Shown piece after piece: positions 24,801-37,844 of a stretch of 64,000 nt of DNA. Each line of letters opens with the position of its first letter. Positions within the stretch are counted from its first letter, which is position 1. The notes under the pieces are model-generated. The model did no database searches. It was not told where the DNA came from and worked only from the letters and a program-made list of their open reading frames with translations. The position numbers and the translations under genes were made by a program. This DNA comes from Halichondria panicea (lineage: Eukaryota > Porifera > Demospongiae > Suberitida > Halichondriidae), in NCBI RefSeq assembly GCF_963675165.1, contig NC_087386.1, positions 2,854,169 through 2,918,168 of the forward strand, given 5' to 3'.

Positions 24801-27800
24801 AAATACATGCCCTTCTGTGCCCAAAACATTGTGCAGTACATTCCCTGTTGGTCGCTTAATTTACCATAAAGCTTTCATTGTCCAATTTGTGATTAGATAG
24901 TTGAGAATCTATCATCTTGTCCACTATTATAATTATGTACGCTTAGTAGTTGTGCTCAAGCATATTTTGTGTGTGTCAATGTTTTGCCTAACCACACCTT
25001 GCATTAGTCCTTGTTTGGGCTAGGTTTAAGCAGATGGCATGCTCGATTGTGCACTTCTCCTGTAGGTCAATCATCAAGGAATGATGAGTAGTTGTTGCCC
25101 TAACTTTATTGCATGGCGTAGGCTCTGGCTGCAGAATTATAGAGCATAACAAAATTGGATATACATGTACAATGTTCATCTACAGCAGATTGGATACTTT
25201 TGTGTTTTGTTTGTTTGTTGGCTCTGCGTTGGTACATACTGCATGCATAGCATTTTGGCATGCATGTCATTTTGGTTTTATATAAAACTGGCTGGCTATC
25301 TGGTATGGTGAAGCATCTGGTCCAGAATGGATAGGTATGTATGATACAGTGACCTAGCTGTTTGATGGGGAACCTTAGTTAATTAAGTATATCCAATAGT
25401 GTGTGCGCGTGTGTGGTCCAGTTTTGAGTGAGGTGTGCCTCATTGAACAATGATTGTACAAGCGTAGGAGTGACTAAGACAAGGGAATGAAATGATTCTA
25501 CTGCCAAGGACTAACCACAAGTCAAATATAGTATACTTAATCAGCGGAGCTTATTCAAAGTTTCTCCTATTAATGGATTAATGCTGTGATCTGAATGCTA
25601 TGAATATTGGTGTGCAAATTGCTTCAATAAACTTTCACACGTGCCTCAACCTTACAAGTAATCTATCTGTAACCTGTGTGTGTGTGTGTGTGTGTGTGTG
25701 CTCAAACAATTATTGGTGGTCTCTTGGGAAGAGGCCATTATTGTCTGTGGGTGTTTGTGTGGCTGAATAATAAGGGCATCCTGTTCTCATTAAGTCAAGA
25801 ACTCTGTCTCCGCTGTAGTGCATTGTTGGGCCAATGACCCTCAACTAGTTTGACCACAGAAAATGAGATATTAGAGGCTAAGGGGATCCATCCTGCTGTT
25901 AGCCTGTTACAATGTATTTGTTATCGCTCCAAGAAACTATAATTCTAGTGCTATTGTGGCTATTTGTTGCATAGTGGAGTGATCCAGTCGTGTATGGCTT
26001 TAAGATTAATTGAAGGGAATATGTTGGTTAAGGAAGCCAGGGTCATTTAATTACCATGGTTTCAATGTGGTTAGGGTATTGTACATTTATGCATGTAACG
26101 TAAATATTTGTTGCCCTGTCTCGTTAATTCGTAGCCGACAATTTTATTTTCCGTCATAATATTGACATAAACTGCAGTACAAATGTAGTGCCCACACTTA
26201 CGTGCTCTGTTGCACAATGTCTATGTGCTTGTTAGCGCACTATTTCACCTATGTGCCTCATAATTGTGTTGGAACTGATATCAGCACTGTAGGGGTAGGC
26301 ATAATCATATATGGGCATCAAGTGTTAGCATTGTGCACAATATAGCTGCTTGGCTCGGGCTATTTTCCAACCAAAGCAGGTGGCTACTCAATTAAGCTTT
26401 TGACGGGCATAGTGGAAATGTTAAATTGCACTCTAAATGCATGATCATTTATTTGACTGTTGTGCTGATGTATTTATAGAGATTCATAGGTTAGTTAGCG
26501 TTATAGCCTCAATATAGTAGGTGGTCCGTACCAGTGACAGGCTTCACTGTGTGTGTATGTATATACATGCACTTTGAACCCCTTCATGTTCTCTAGCCAG
26601 GCCCACTTTGTCACCCTCTCAGTCTCTTATCCAGTCTCTCTGGGAAAGGTCCCTCTATTTGGGGCAGCCACCCACCACTCCCAGCATGTTATACCCGCTG
26701 TTATTTCTACCCCACGCTTTGTGTAATAATAATTAATGAGTAGCCTGCACTATATATTAGCAATGCAATTTAGGCCTCCACTTGAACTTATACGTAGTCT
26801 ACAATGTGACGTGTGGGTGGGTATTCCATGCATGCACAGTGTAAGTAGCTATTATACCGTATATCGGGTTCTGATTGCGAGGCTATTTCAATTGCAAATC
26901 GTGAATTTTTTTCGCTTAAATCATAAACGAAAGACGTGCCGAGATTGAGCACACACATACCATTCACAATAGTTCAGAAACACAAAGTGCATGTGCTTGT
27001 ACATGCATGCAGTGTCGTTCACGAAGGATCAATTCGAAACCTGATATACGGTGTAATTATGATTATGGCGGTGTTTATTGTCAGGGTACACGTTTACTTC
27101 CTGCCAAGGTCTTGAATATTACTCTGTATTAATTACTCACTTCCACCCCTGCAGCAAATTGCTCCAGCAACCCATGCCAGGGCAACGGCACCTGCTACGA
27201 ATCGCATGAATCGGCCCTGGGCTACTTCTGTGACTGCAATATTGGTCGTTTTGGTACATCTTGTAATTTTACTGACAATGTGTGTTTGGGAAAAGACGAG
27301 AATGAACTTTGCAGTGGCCGCGGATACTGTGTTGTGACACCGAGTACAGCAGGTGTCCCACTTGCCACTTGTATCTGCGATGAACCATACAAATCCACTG
27401 GATTTGAAGGACAATACTGTAATTTCTTACCCAATAGTAACTGTTATGATGGCCGGTGTGTGAACGGTTTGTGCATTGTACTTGTCGACGGTGGAGAAAT
27501 CTGCTCTTGTGATCCAGGTAGGCACTAGTGTGTGTATCATTACTGTAGGGCCAGTTAACTTAACTACATGTACTGTACATACATACACATACATATACAT
27601 GTGTAAATCGTATCATGTACATGTATGTTCAACTGCAATACAACTAGAGGGCACTGAATGGCATGGTTGATGTCATACTGCCGTTGGCTTGATAGTTATT
27701 TGCTCATAATGTATACAATGTAGTGTATAGCTGTCCCAATACTGGCAGTGGCAGTGAGTGGCTGTATGGTATATACATGTAGTTAGTTACGTTATGTTTA

Positions 27801-30800
27801 CACCTCCTTTCCTACTCACACGCACAGGATTTAGTGGCGATAACTGCAGCACTACATTCGATGTTTGTGATGGTAAATGTCACAATGGAGGCACCTGCAC
27901 TCCTGACGGCCACTACTTCAACTGCAGTTGTCCTAGTGGCTTTACTGGCCAAGAATGTGAATACTTCGTAGACCCTTGCGAAAATCTGTCTTGTCGTAAC
28001 AATGGAAGATGCGTGCCTAAAATGCCTCCTAATGATGAGGGGCTAATCTATACTACTTCTGGTGTGGTTAGTGCTGATTGCGAGTGTTCATGTGGTTACC
28101 AAGGGGAACATTGTGATGTGCCGAGGAATGACACCGACCCTTGCAGTTTTAACCCCTGTGGAATGGGAGAGTGTAACCGTGACAATTCCATTAGTGGCTT
28201 TACATGTACTTGTTCGGATGGATATGCTGGAGATTTGTGCGACCAACCAAATCACTGTGCCTCATCATCTTGTCGCCCAGCATCGACAACTGATTGTGTG
28301 AACCTTAAAGACACGTTTGTGTGTGTGTGTGAAGACGGTTGGGGTGGACCGGCATGTGATATGGATATTGACGAATGTTTGAGAAGGCCCTGTGCTCGAG
28401 GAAACTGCTCTAATTCTTTCGGGGGTTACATGTGCACCTGTCCGCCCAGTTGGACGGGATTACTCTGTGACGTGCCGGTCGCTTGTGACATTCTCCAATG
28501 TGAGAACGGAGGGACGTGTGAGCTGAGAGAGGGCATGGCCACTTGTGAATGCAGTCAAGGTTTCCGTGGAGATCAGTGTGAAATAGAAGGTGAGGGTGGT
28601 GTCCTTATTGTAGAATTTGACACCCTTTACCTAAGTGGTCTATGCATACTCACCCTTTAGCAACCACTTTATGTTCTTAGATACAACATGTGCAGTTTGG
28701 AGATAATTATGGGGTATAGGGCCGTAATTGATTGTATGCAGTATCCCAAGTATCCCATAGTAATACTGCTAGCCCTACACATACTCTGTGTCCCTTTGTT
28801 TGTAAATGTGGCAGAGAGCCAGGTAGATGGTGGGTAATGTGGCTACTCTCTTAGTTTGTGGGCACTAGAAGCTCTAATTAACTTAAGCCTCAAAGTGTAG
28901 GCGCTCTCTGATCTCCTGTTTTTCCACGGCAGTAACCCTACTGCAGAGTACATTTGCACCCCATGAGCTGTTAATTCAATGAATATCTGCTAATTTAAAT
29001 TATTGCAAGGTTTCTCGTGGGGAAGTATGTTATCTAAAGTATTCACAGCAATACGTAATTTTACACCCCCATACTATGAAATTTGTTTTTAATGGTAGGA
29101 GACACAGACACACATTTACTACGTGTATGATTAGTAGTTGATAACTCTCTGTCACTCTTTGCTTCCTCCAGAGTGCCCTGATAGTGAGTGCGACCAGCTG
29201 GCTGGGAATAACCTTTGTGATGTAAGTAATGCTATATCTGTCAGTGTTTGATTGCACTGAGAATCGTATGGGGGATGAGGCTGATTCCATGTTATTTTCT
29301 TATTTCAGTATTATAGCTTAGCGCATGCTAGTCTTTTGCCTTTTGTTTAGTTGCACGTACATGTAGTACCTTGTCCACTGCATACAGCTCTCTTTGGTGT
29401 TCATAATAATACTGAGCAGACATGTTGTCTACAGTGAAGCTAACCCATACATGTACACGTACCTCCTACAGGAAAGATGCTTTACAGAGTCTTGCAACTT
29501 CGATGGTGGAGACTGCTTTGGCCGAGTACGACACCCAACTCCCAGCCCTTGGGCAAACTGTAGTCTGGAAGCAGTCTGTCGCATTCTGTTCAGTGATGGC
29601 CAATGTGATGTCCAGTGCAATACTCCCGGCTGTCTGTTTGATGGGTTTGATTGTTCCCCTCCCTCCATACTGGAGTGTCCTCACGACTCTAGGGACTGTG
29701 GTGATCAGGAATTGGTGAGTGTTTAAATCGCGACCACAGTGGTTGTACTAGGCTCACTACATCTGATGATGATTGTTTACAGTATGTGTACGTGTATAGA
29801 TAGTATTGTAGGTTAGTTACATGAACATGTCTTAAAAGTTGTGTTTCTTAATCTGTTTGTCTTTGCTTATTATTATTAATGTAAATTTAATGTTCGTGTA
29901 AATGTATGTAGCTTACATTCGCATCAATTTTATTGTTTCGATCAGTTTACTGATTCTGCAAAGCGAGCATAGTTTAAATAGACCGTCATAGTACACTGCA
30001 CTCTCATGATGACCCATTGTATCTGCAGGCTCGAGGGCTGCTTGTCCTATATGTGGTAACCAACCCGAGCAGACCCTTCGTCTCACCGTGGAAGGAGGAG
30101 TTCATCTCTGACCTCAGCAAAATCACCAACTCTAGACTGGTGTTCCAGAATGAGGTACTCATCACCAGGGAGGATCTGGAAGGAGTGCATGAGCCCCTTA
30201 TGATATTCCCTCCACGCAAACTGTCTGAAGACCTTTGGTAAGTTACGTTTTGTTTTAGCTGACGAAAGAAATGTGTTATACAGACCGAAGTACAATGGTC
30301 ATGTTTTGTACTGTACGTTTATCGTTATTGTAACGCTGCATACATTTATTTATGTGTGCTGATGTACAATTCATGTGTACGGATTTGATCACTCACACAA
30401 TTCTCTTTAAATCTTAGGATTTATGAGGTGACATTCAAGTTAGATCTGAGCTATTGCCGTGGAAACTGTCCTACCAATGTGGAAGATGTGAGTTTGCGTT
30501 GATTCCCTAAGACTAAACAGCTATGTATTGTCAAATAGTTATGTTATATGCTTTCGTTTGAATTGTGGTCCATCAATGAATCAATGTTCACTCTCCCCTC
30601 CAGGTTGCCAATTTTATCCAAGGTACCATTGACTCTGGGGATGGATTCATTGGTCCGTACGGAGTGGCAGCTGCTGCTGGTGAGTATCTCTGTGTAGTAC
30701 CTGTTCAGACTAATAGCGTCCCTCTAGAAACAATTGAGTTCTACATTAATTGGCCGCATGTGTAATTTGGCTTTGAGTCATGCTCTAAGCACACTGCCAT

Positions 30801-31980
30801 AAGTAAAATAAAGTCATGTTATATCCCACAACTAATCTTTAAAATGTCCACAACTACACTAACGGTAAACAGTTTGCTCATGAATATTCATGATTTTCTT
30901 ATAATGATTTTTGTGAAACTATAAATGCCATAAGAGAAGTTTGAAGCACATAAATGATAAATATATCGGTGTATCAATCTGTATGACAAGTATCAATCTT
31001 CAAAACATCTTCCAGTGGAAGCTCTGAGCGATCATTAAGTTACTAGAAACAACACAAACCAGTAGTCATTTTATGCTTCCAAAAACACTTCTAGCTCTGT
31101 GTTCTTGGTCTTATATGATGCTTCTTACCATTCTGGAGGGCGGGTCGAAGCGTTTTTTTCTTTCCAGGCCAACAAACTCTCACAAAATAATAATATGTAG
31201 ACTAACTCCACTTAAAATGGCGGCCAGAGCCAAGGAAAACAGCCTCTTGTGAGCTTTCAGTAGCCTTTTTTCGAAATATCTCTTCGACCCGCCCTGCATA
31301 TAGTGAAGCTACAGTAGACTGTACCTAAGCTTTATAGTAAAAATGTCTATTCGAGCCATGAAATAACTACTGCGTTTGAACTGGACTTCCAGCTCATTCT
31401 AGCTGGAAAAGATCACTAGATCTAGCTCATGAATAATTAATGAGCAAACGGTTGACCGTAACCTTAATTCTTTTCCCTCCCTACAGCTGATTCTGATTCC
31501 CCCTCAACACCGCCGAATGTGACGATAATTGGTAGTATAGTGGGTGTGGCCGTTGTGGCAGTGGTCGCTGTGATTGTAGTCATCATGATTCTGCGGAAGA
31601 GACAGCGTTCGTACGAGTCAGAGTCCACTGAGACAAAGCGAGTCAAGGGCACTCTTTGGAGGCCTGGTAGCCCCTCGGAAGGTATCAGTCGTTCATCACC
31701 ATCCGATGGAAAGAAAGGACCTGGAGGCAAGTCTGGGTCTCCACTCGTCAGTAAAGAAGTCACACCTGCACCGTGAGTTCATATAATTATACAGTATACA
31801 GCAAAATGACTGTTTGTATTGGCAACTGGAATACAGTGCAAGCATGCATGTACAATGTACACATAATTATACTACTCATTTTGTAGGGGCCGGCCGTCTA
31901 TTGTACATTTACCATACTGGTGTGCGCTACTTTTTTAGGGGGCCAGCTTCTTTAAAAAAATTGTTATATTCAATCCCATA

Positions 31981-32048
<68 letters not shown>

Positions 32049-34964
32049 AGGCCAGAGGAGCCAGATCGCTACATTGCTGAGGGAAGTGTGAGAGCTGGCA
32101 TGGAGCCTCGTAACGAAGCCTCTCCCATCAAGTGGGGTGGAGTTACCAAGCCCATTGTCCCGTTTGACCACACTTCCAATGAAGACTCTCGAACCGTAGT
32201 GGGACAAGTGGGCCACGACAAACGACAATGGACCATCGCTCACTCCAAAGCACTGCAGGACCCAATGCAGGTATGTACAGTGGAAATAATAATTTATGCG
32301 ATTTCAGTACATATAGTACGGGCTTAAAGGCTTGCCGTTCATATTAATGTGTCTAGTGTACAGGGATCTCTGTAGTGTCTATATACAGGTCACCAACAGT
32401 AACTTACCAGCTCACACTTTGCCTTCTCCAGGTGCGTAACCTTGTCGAGAAGTTCCGAGAGCAGAACGGCCAAAACAGTGACGTCAATGCCCGTGGTCCA
32501 GGTGGCCTCACTCCACTCATGCTCGTCATCATGAAGAGACACAGTTCCCACGAGACCATGATGTACTCCTCCTCCCGTGGATCCTCTGATTCCGGCAGCT
32601 CTGACCACAACGATCACACTGCCCCCCTCCTACCCCCCACCACTCATACCCCCCGTGGTGCTTACTATCCATTGAGCTCACAACTGTCACCGATTGACAG
32701 CTCTGTGAGTGCCCTAATCGATGCCAAGGTGAACCTGGATGTGACAAACGACTATGGACAGGCGGCTCTACATCTGGCATGTGCTTGTTCCCGTGGCGAT
32801 TATGTCGAGCAACTACTTGAAGCTGGAGCTAACCCTAACATACAGGACAACTGGGGTCAGAGTGCATTGCAGGCAGCCATTGTGGCAGCTGCTGAGGGAG
32901 CCTTCATGGTAAGTCTGAGTCAAATTTCTACGCTTTGACTTAAATTTGTATTGAGAGAAAGCTTTTACTGGAGTTAGATTTAAGTTAAATGTACATGTAC
33001 ACTGCGCACCACATGTGGATTACATGTAGAATTAATATAGACTCAACTGTACATGCATTTAAAGCATCTTTCTAGTTATTTTGTTTCCTATTTTTAATAG
33101 TTGTGCTGAATCTCTGTTCACCAATGCATTACATAATACACATATCCCCCTCTCTCCATTGCAGCTCCTAGTGAACCATCCTCGTACGGATATCAACCTC
33201 AAATCTGATGGGGGAGTGACTCCTCTTATTGCGGCTGTGAAGGTCGTCAACCAGTTCATGGTCAACCAGCTGCTCAAGAAGAACGTTGATATTGGCACCA
33301 CTGACAAAGATGGCCGCACTGCTGTACACTGGGCAGCCATGGTGGATAATTTGGAGGCTCTCAAACTGCTGATCAGACAAGGCCCTGATGCCATCAAGGA
33401 TGCTCAGGACTCAAAGGTGTGTGTTGGTCGACATTTTAGTGTGCAGATTTAGATTACATGTGCAGATTACATGTACAGTCAAGGCCCAAAGTTATCTTTA
33501 GCCTGGTTATTACAGACATTCCAATTACATGACCTTTGTTACTGGACAGTTTACACAATGATTATTGACAAAACAACCCATACAAGTTTATATAACACAT
33601 TCTGTAGCCGTTTGGGAATCTCTATATTTAGTATGTAGTTGACAAATTCTCCTCTGAATAAATCTGTAGTTTCAAAAATTGCTTACTCACTATTCTAATG
33701 ATTATCTCTATCCCCTCACACACTACCACAGGGTCAGACGGCACTGTTTCTCGCCTGTCGTGAAGGCTCTGCTCTGTGTGTCAAACACCTTCTCGATTGT
33801 TTCGCTAATGCAACACTCATGGACAATCTCGAACAGTCGCCGATTCAAATAGCGTACCGGAAGCAGCACATGGACATTGTTGATATGCTTCGAAGCACCA
33901 CTCAGGGTCCGTTTTCCATGCACTCCCAGGCTCCACCCATGAGGGGAGTCCCGAATATGCCGGGTGGGTTCCCGGTCACGCCTCAGTACCACGAGGACAT
34001 GGGTCAGGGTCCATACTCTCATCAACTCGTACACCCCAGGAAATCCAAGGCTAAGAAAGGCAGCTCTCATGCTCGCAATGGATCGGTGGATTTGGCCACT
34101 CCCACTTATATCAGCAACCCAGCCTTCTTTGGGGTGCCTCAACAAACTGGTGAACGCCACCAGACGTTTGGTGATCTCTCTGCATCTGCTCACTCTCAAC
34201 AGGGGCCCATGCCAATGAGGAATTTCGGTCCCTCTCACACTTCCTACCCACCAACTTCCGAAAGTATGCCTCCTGCTCATGCACCCATGACATCCGAATA
34301 CCAAAAGCTGTCTCCCATCTCACATGGAAACAATGGCTACCTCCATCCAATCACACCCCCTGATAGTGCCACCCTCAAAGTTGGAACTGCCCCCTACCCT
34401 TTAACCTCTCCCGGCTCACGCGTTGACCCCTCATCCTCCATTGCCATTACTTCCACCGCAGCTTTTGACGAGATAAAAGCTGTTAGTGATCTAATCACTT
34501 CAATGGCTGACAACCCTCCTGCGATGTCTGTCAACCACTACAATCGATTCCCCGACAAGAGCACCACTGTGTATCCAGAGACATCTGTAGGAGGTGCCGT
34601 GCGGTTACAACACTACCCGCTGGCTGACCACAAACACAGCTACGACTCTGCACCTCCCCTAGACGTTACTCGTCCTTCTCCACCACACTCTAGTGAGAAT
34701 GGAAGTCCTTCGTCCGGCTACCCCTCTCCACCACATTCTAACGAGCTGCCGACCCAGTCCTTTAATGGCTATCAGTATCCACTGTCACAGGCTTGCAGCC
34801 CTCCCAGTCTCACACCTTCGCCCGAGTCTCGAGAGGAAGCGTTGGCAAGACAACAGTTTCATCACATCGAAACATACGGAACTATAATTGATAGTGAGCA
34901 CCAAGGGATGGGTCATGTGATCCAGCACCATTACCAGGGGTATCCCCTAGAGAGCTCAGTGTAA
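21820..34964 (+). CDS. NOTCH: Notch receptor, complete, 15 exons, 1516 aa
   Basis: Single-pass receptor whose cleaved intracellular part acts with CSL in the nucleus. Exons: 21820-21880, 22593-22659, 24469-24650, 27155-27517, 27828-28589, 29172-29221, 29472-29714, 30029-30237, 30418-30487, 30604-30679, 31487-31772, 32051-32270, 32432-32908, 33165-33416, 33732-34964; 4551 nt, in frame. Signal peptide (1-20); about 11 EGF repeats (about 22-478), one with a D-I-D-E-C start; two LNR repeats (about 479-570, with CNFDGGDC and CLFDGFDC); NOD/NODP (577-693); transmembrane helix about 708-730 then RKRQR; RAM motif TLWRP (W752); ankyrin repeats about 864-1180 (GQAALHLACACSRGD, DGRTAVHWAA, GQTALFLACREGS); then a Pro/Ser/His-rich, PEST-like tail. 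No furin R-x-K/R-R site is visible before the membrane. Vertebrate Notch1 has 36 EGF and 3 LNR repeats. Ankyrin repeat 1 is split by about 50 Ser/His/Pro-rich residues. Confidence 0.97.
23677..24057 (-). CDS. Possible small gene nested antisense in a Notch intron
   Basis: Open frame of 126 codons, whose first about 95 codons look coding: LPRLNHNQPKTWDPFSGEM and GGGRYRPHYVPQDISLKLM have protein-like composition, rich in Pro, Tyr and His without repeats. The last 30 codons are AT-rich and probably not translated. The start could be the ATG at 24057, or an exon start a little upstream (AATAAACAG/GTCACTC). I recognise no family. Short Pro/Tyr-rich proteins of this style occur among ciliary microtubule inner proteins, but that is only a resemblance. 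Confidence 0.35.
   Translation of the reverse strand: MLTSLQLPIETERVAARLPRLNHNQPKTWDPFSGEMTSHPHSQYRACIPAPLGAATHNGLAGGGRYRPHYVPQDISLKLMKKSMGKTTGACKIRTFTCFYICMYLYIYYHQLISIIIITNANEAPV
25676..25700. repeat. (TG)n microsatellite in Notch intron 3
   Basis: About 12 TG units in the middle of the 2.5-kb intron, away from splice sites. Confidence 0.9.
26855..27053. mobile_element. TA-flanked MITE, diverged copy, in Notch intron 3
   Basis: Left end TACCGTATATCGGGTTCTGA pairs with the complement of right end CGAAACCTGATATACGGT. The termini (CCGTATA) match the other members of this family in the window; the interior differs. Confidence 0.7.
30861..31460. mobile_element. About 600-bp TIR element in a Notch intron
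   Basis: Left ACGGTAAACAGTTTGCTCAT (from 30862) pairs imperfectly with the complement of ATGAGCAAACGGTTGACCGT (to 31459). A second, inner inverted pair GAGGGCGGGTCGAAG (about 31137) and CTTCGACCCGCCCTG (about 31284) suggests a nested element. No coding frame. Confidence 0.6.
31990..32048. repeat. (CA)n microsatellite at a Notch 3' splice site
   Basis: About 29 CA units ending CACACACCAG, the acceptor of the exon at 32051. This is the third long CA tract in the window placed immediately before an acceptor on the sense strand. Confidence 0.95.
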
Positions 34965-35347
34965 TGATGATGTCATAGACTATAATACAACTTATTTTCT
35001 GCCCGATCTGTATTTTTGTATACGTTTTTTCTCTTTGTTCTCAGTTAAAAGTCATTTATATATCTGTAGCGTAAGTTCAACCCAACTTTTTGCACTGTCA
35101 TTCACAGAAACTTTGCACATTTCACTGTTCATTTGTAGCTGAATGTTTGTACGACTGTGGTTTAGTAGACCCCTCCTATTTTATGCCATTGCTCTTTGTG
35201 TATACTTTACTGTAACCTCTGGCCATGCTAATTAATAATACAGGAGTTGAGTTATCAATGTAGATGCATGAGGCTGGTATAATACTTAATTAATTATTTT
35301 AGTGATTCAATAATTCATTGTACATGACGTACATAATTATGAGTATA

Positions 35348-35577
35348 TACCGTATAGCGCGAAATTTTCGAGGGGCTTAATTTTCGTGGATTTCGTGGGT
35401 TAGCAATCCTACACGAAAATTAAGTCCACGAAAATCGTTCTTTACCTGCTATAACGTGAAAGATTTAAAGGCGTGGCTTCCGGTAAGCAGTCATTCCGCA
35501 AACATTGTGCAACGAAATGGCTTTTAGAGGCTAATCCACGAAATATAAGTGCCTCGAAAATTTCGCGCTATACGGTA
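35348..35577. mobile_element. TA-flanked MITE (230 bp) downstream of Notch
   Basis: Near-perfect inverted ends: TACCGTATAGCGCGAAATTT at the left and AAATTTCGCGCTATACGGTA at the right, with arms of about 28 bp. Absent from the matching place in unit 2. Confidence 0.85.
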
Positions 35578-35714
35578 CATCGCCGGCCAAGAATTTTATT
35601 ATGCATGACTTGACTGTACATGCAAGTTTGCCCACTATGTCCTAGAGAGTACTAAAATACTAATTGCAAAATGCAAGACCTATAGGAGAAACAACACGTA
35701 AAACACTAAATTTA

Positions 35715-36100
35715 ATTTATGTACTTGCCATGCACTCATGGCAGTCAAGCATTGTCAGATGATACATCACCAATGCCGCAACAGGTTACCATGGATATAC
35801 ACTGGCTTGTCGAGGCGAGAAAGCAGAGTGGCCTAGGATGTTACGTCGAACCTCATCTAGTGCTTCATCTCTAGATACTTTGGTATTCTGGAGTAAATCT
35901 CAGTAGTCTCAGAAGATATATCGTGTATCGTTAAAGAATGAAGTCTCAGATGGAACCATCAGAGGTGTGATAAATCCAGCAAGGGTTTCAGTATCAGTAT
36001 GCATCAGTACTACCATAGGACCATAATATTTGGGTGCTTAGAGAGGTAAGGAATACATATGCACTTGAGAATAGGATCGTTGATAGGCCTGTGCAAATAT
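35715..36100 (-). pseudogene. Degenerate pseudo-caspase-2 exon, unit 1
   Basis: The minus strand matches the final exon of the 43968-49221 gene (GTTACCATGGATATACACTG, CGAGGCGAGA, GATGTTACGTCGAACCTCAT) but carries many indels and stops. Its counterpart in unit 2 is 42735-43165, so it was present before the unit was duplicated. Confidence 0.8.
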
Positions 36101-36587
36101 TCAACACAAATTATTTATTCTCACTTCATCAGCCTAATTTATTCAACTTCATCAGTTATTCAAATTGTTCTGATACATATATACATCGAAATAAAGCACC
36201 TATAAATTATATAGCACCAAAAATGGGATCAGCAGCGAAATATAACACACACGTGCACCTTAGCACAAAAAATGTGGCTTAAGTTATTTTATTGGATTGG
36301 ACTACTTGAATAACGAAACAAATGGAGCGTCATACGTACGTCACTTTGTTATACCCCATCGTGCACGCTGTACATGTCATATCAAATCGTACTCTTACAT
36401 ACGGCGTAATTAACGATTAACGATTCACGTAATAATTATATATTATTGTGTTGCTTGTGTTGTAAATGACTTATTTGAATTGATTTCAGATGAAACCCTT
36501 CAGCTTCAGGGCGAAATTGTGCCTATAGTGTTTCTGACTGCTCGTGCAAGTTATCTAAGAGCTTACACATTGATCTACATTACCAAT

Positions 36588-36914
36588 TGTAATGACTTTG
36601 CTAGTTAGTTATTCACTTAGTCATTTCCTGTTCTTAATGTTTCCTGTGTTGTAATGTTTACTGTTTTTGTACATGCGCATGAGTTCTTATTACTAGTTAA
36701 CACTTCTTTTGTATAGGTCTATCTTATTGCTTTGTGCTCTAGCCCGGCGGCCTGCTCCTAGCGGCGCCCTTTGTGTATGGGAGCCTCTGCTCCACTGTCT
36801 TTGTTGTCTTAGTATTTACCGTCTATGTTTTGTGCATACTGTCAGTTGATCCATGGTTGAATGTTTTAAATCTTATCTTGAACTGCCGCACGCTGCTCGG
36901 TGCACGAACTCAAC
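36588..36914. other. Unit-1-specific insertion of about 330 bp
   Basis: Unit 2 reads ATTACCAAT directly into AAAAAGTAATTAGC, while unit 1 is interrupted here. Both edges carry ACCAAT. The insert has a GC-rich stretch (GCCCGGCGGCCTGCTCC) unlike its neighbours but no frame I can identify. It could be the 3' end of a retroelement. Confidence 0.5.
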
Positions 36915-37844
36915 ACCAATGAAAAGTGTTCTTTTAATTAAGAAAGCATGATGAACATAATAATTAAAAACCTACATAGTTTATAATTTGTTCACTTAAT
37001 AATTATTATGTCCTTTCCATAATTTACAGTAGCTAACTTGTCCCAACTGAATCTATAATTATAGAAGAAACAAAATAGGTAAAATATTGTTTGCACACTA
37101 AATTGTGTACTTACCAGTTCCAGTAGGGTCTATTTGCACCAATGCTGCGATGAAGATCTACCGGACCGTCATGGATATACACAGCTGGCTTGTCAAGGTG
37201 AGAGATCACTTTCATTGTAGAGTGGCCTGGGATGTTACGTCGAACCTCAGTAGTCTCAGAAGATAATATATCGTGTATTGTTTTAGAATGGATATAAGCA
37301 AGAATGAAGTTTCCTTCGGATGGAACCATCAGGTGCGATAGGTTGAGTGAGGTTTCAGTACCAGTATAGGCCATGATAAGGAATATCTTAGGGTGCTGAG
37401 AGAGATAAGGAATGCAAAGCGGCTTGAGAATAGCATTGTAGATGTTGATACGACGCAAATAGCTTGGGTCACCTCCAGCTACTTGTCCACTAATTGCAAA
37501 CACTATCGGGTGGTCCGACAACTCAGTGTGGTACGTAACTGCAGACACAACGCCATAAAGATTAGAGTAACTTTTGGCTGCATAATCCAGTTTTGAAAAT
37601 GTGTCAGTAAGCATTTCAGTATTGGTACAGCTATTTTCTCACTGAGATGATCCTCATCTTGTTCTAGCCCGATCGCAATAGCCAAACCTTTAGGGTCTTG
37701 AGTGGACCTAATCACTTTGTCAACCTCACCAACAACATCTACCATGTCTGATATGAAGCCCACTGACTTGCCCTGCAGCAATAATTATTTTCATTCACAA
37801 ATAAACGTCGGCTGATAACTTAAGGATCAAGAGTTGCAAAACAA

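Noticed and set aside
24685-24900. Cys-containing frame in Notch intron 3 as a further EGF repeat
   Set aside because: Cysteine spacing does not fit EGF, and the exons on both sides already join in phase without it.
33723-34304. 193-codon minus-strand frame
   Set aside because: Shadow of the Notch last exon.
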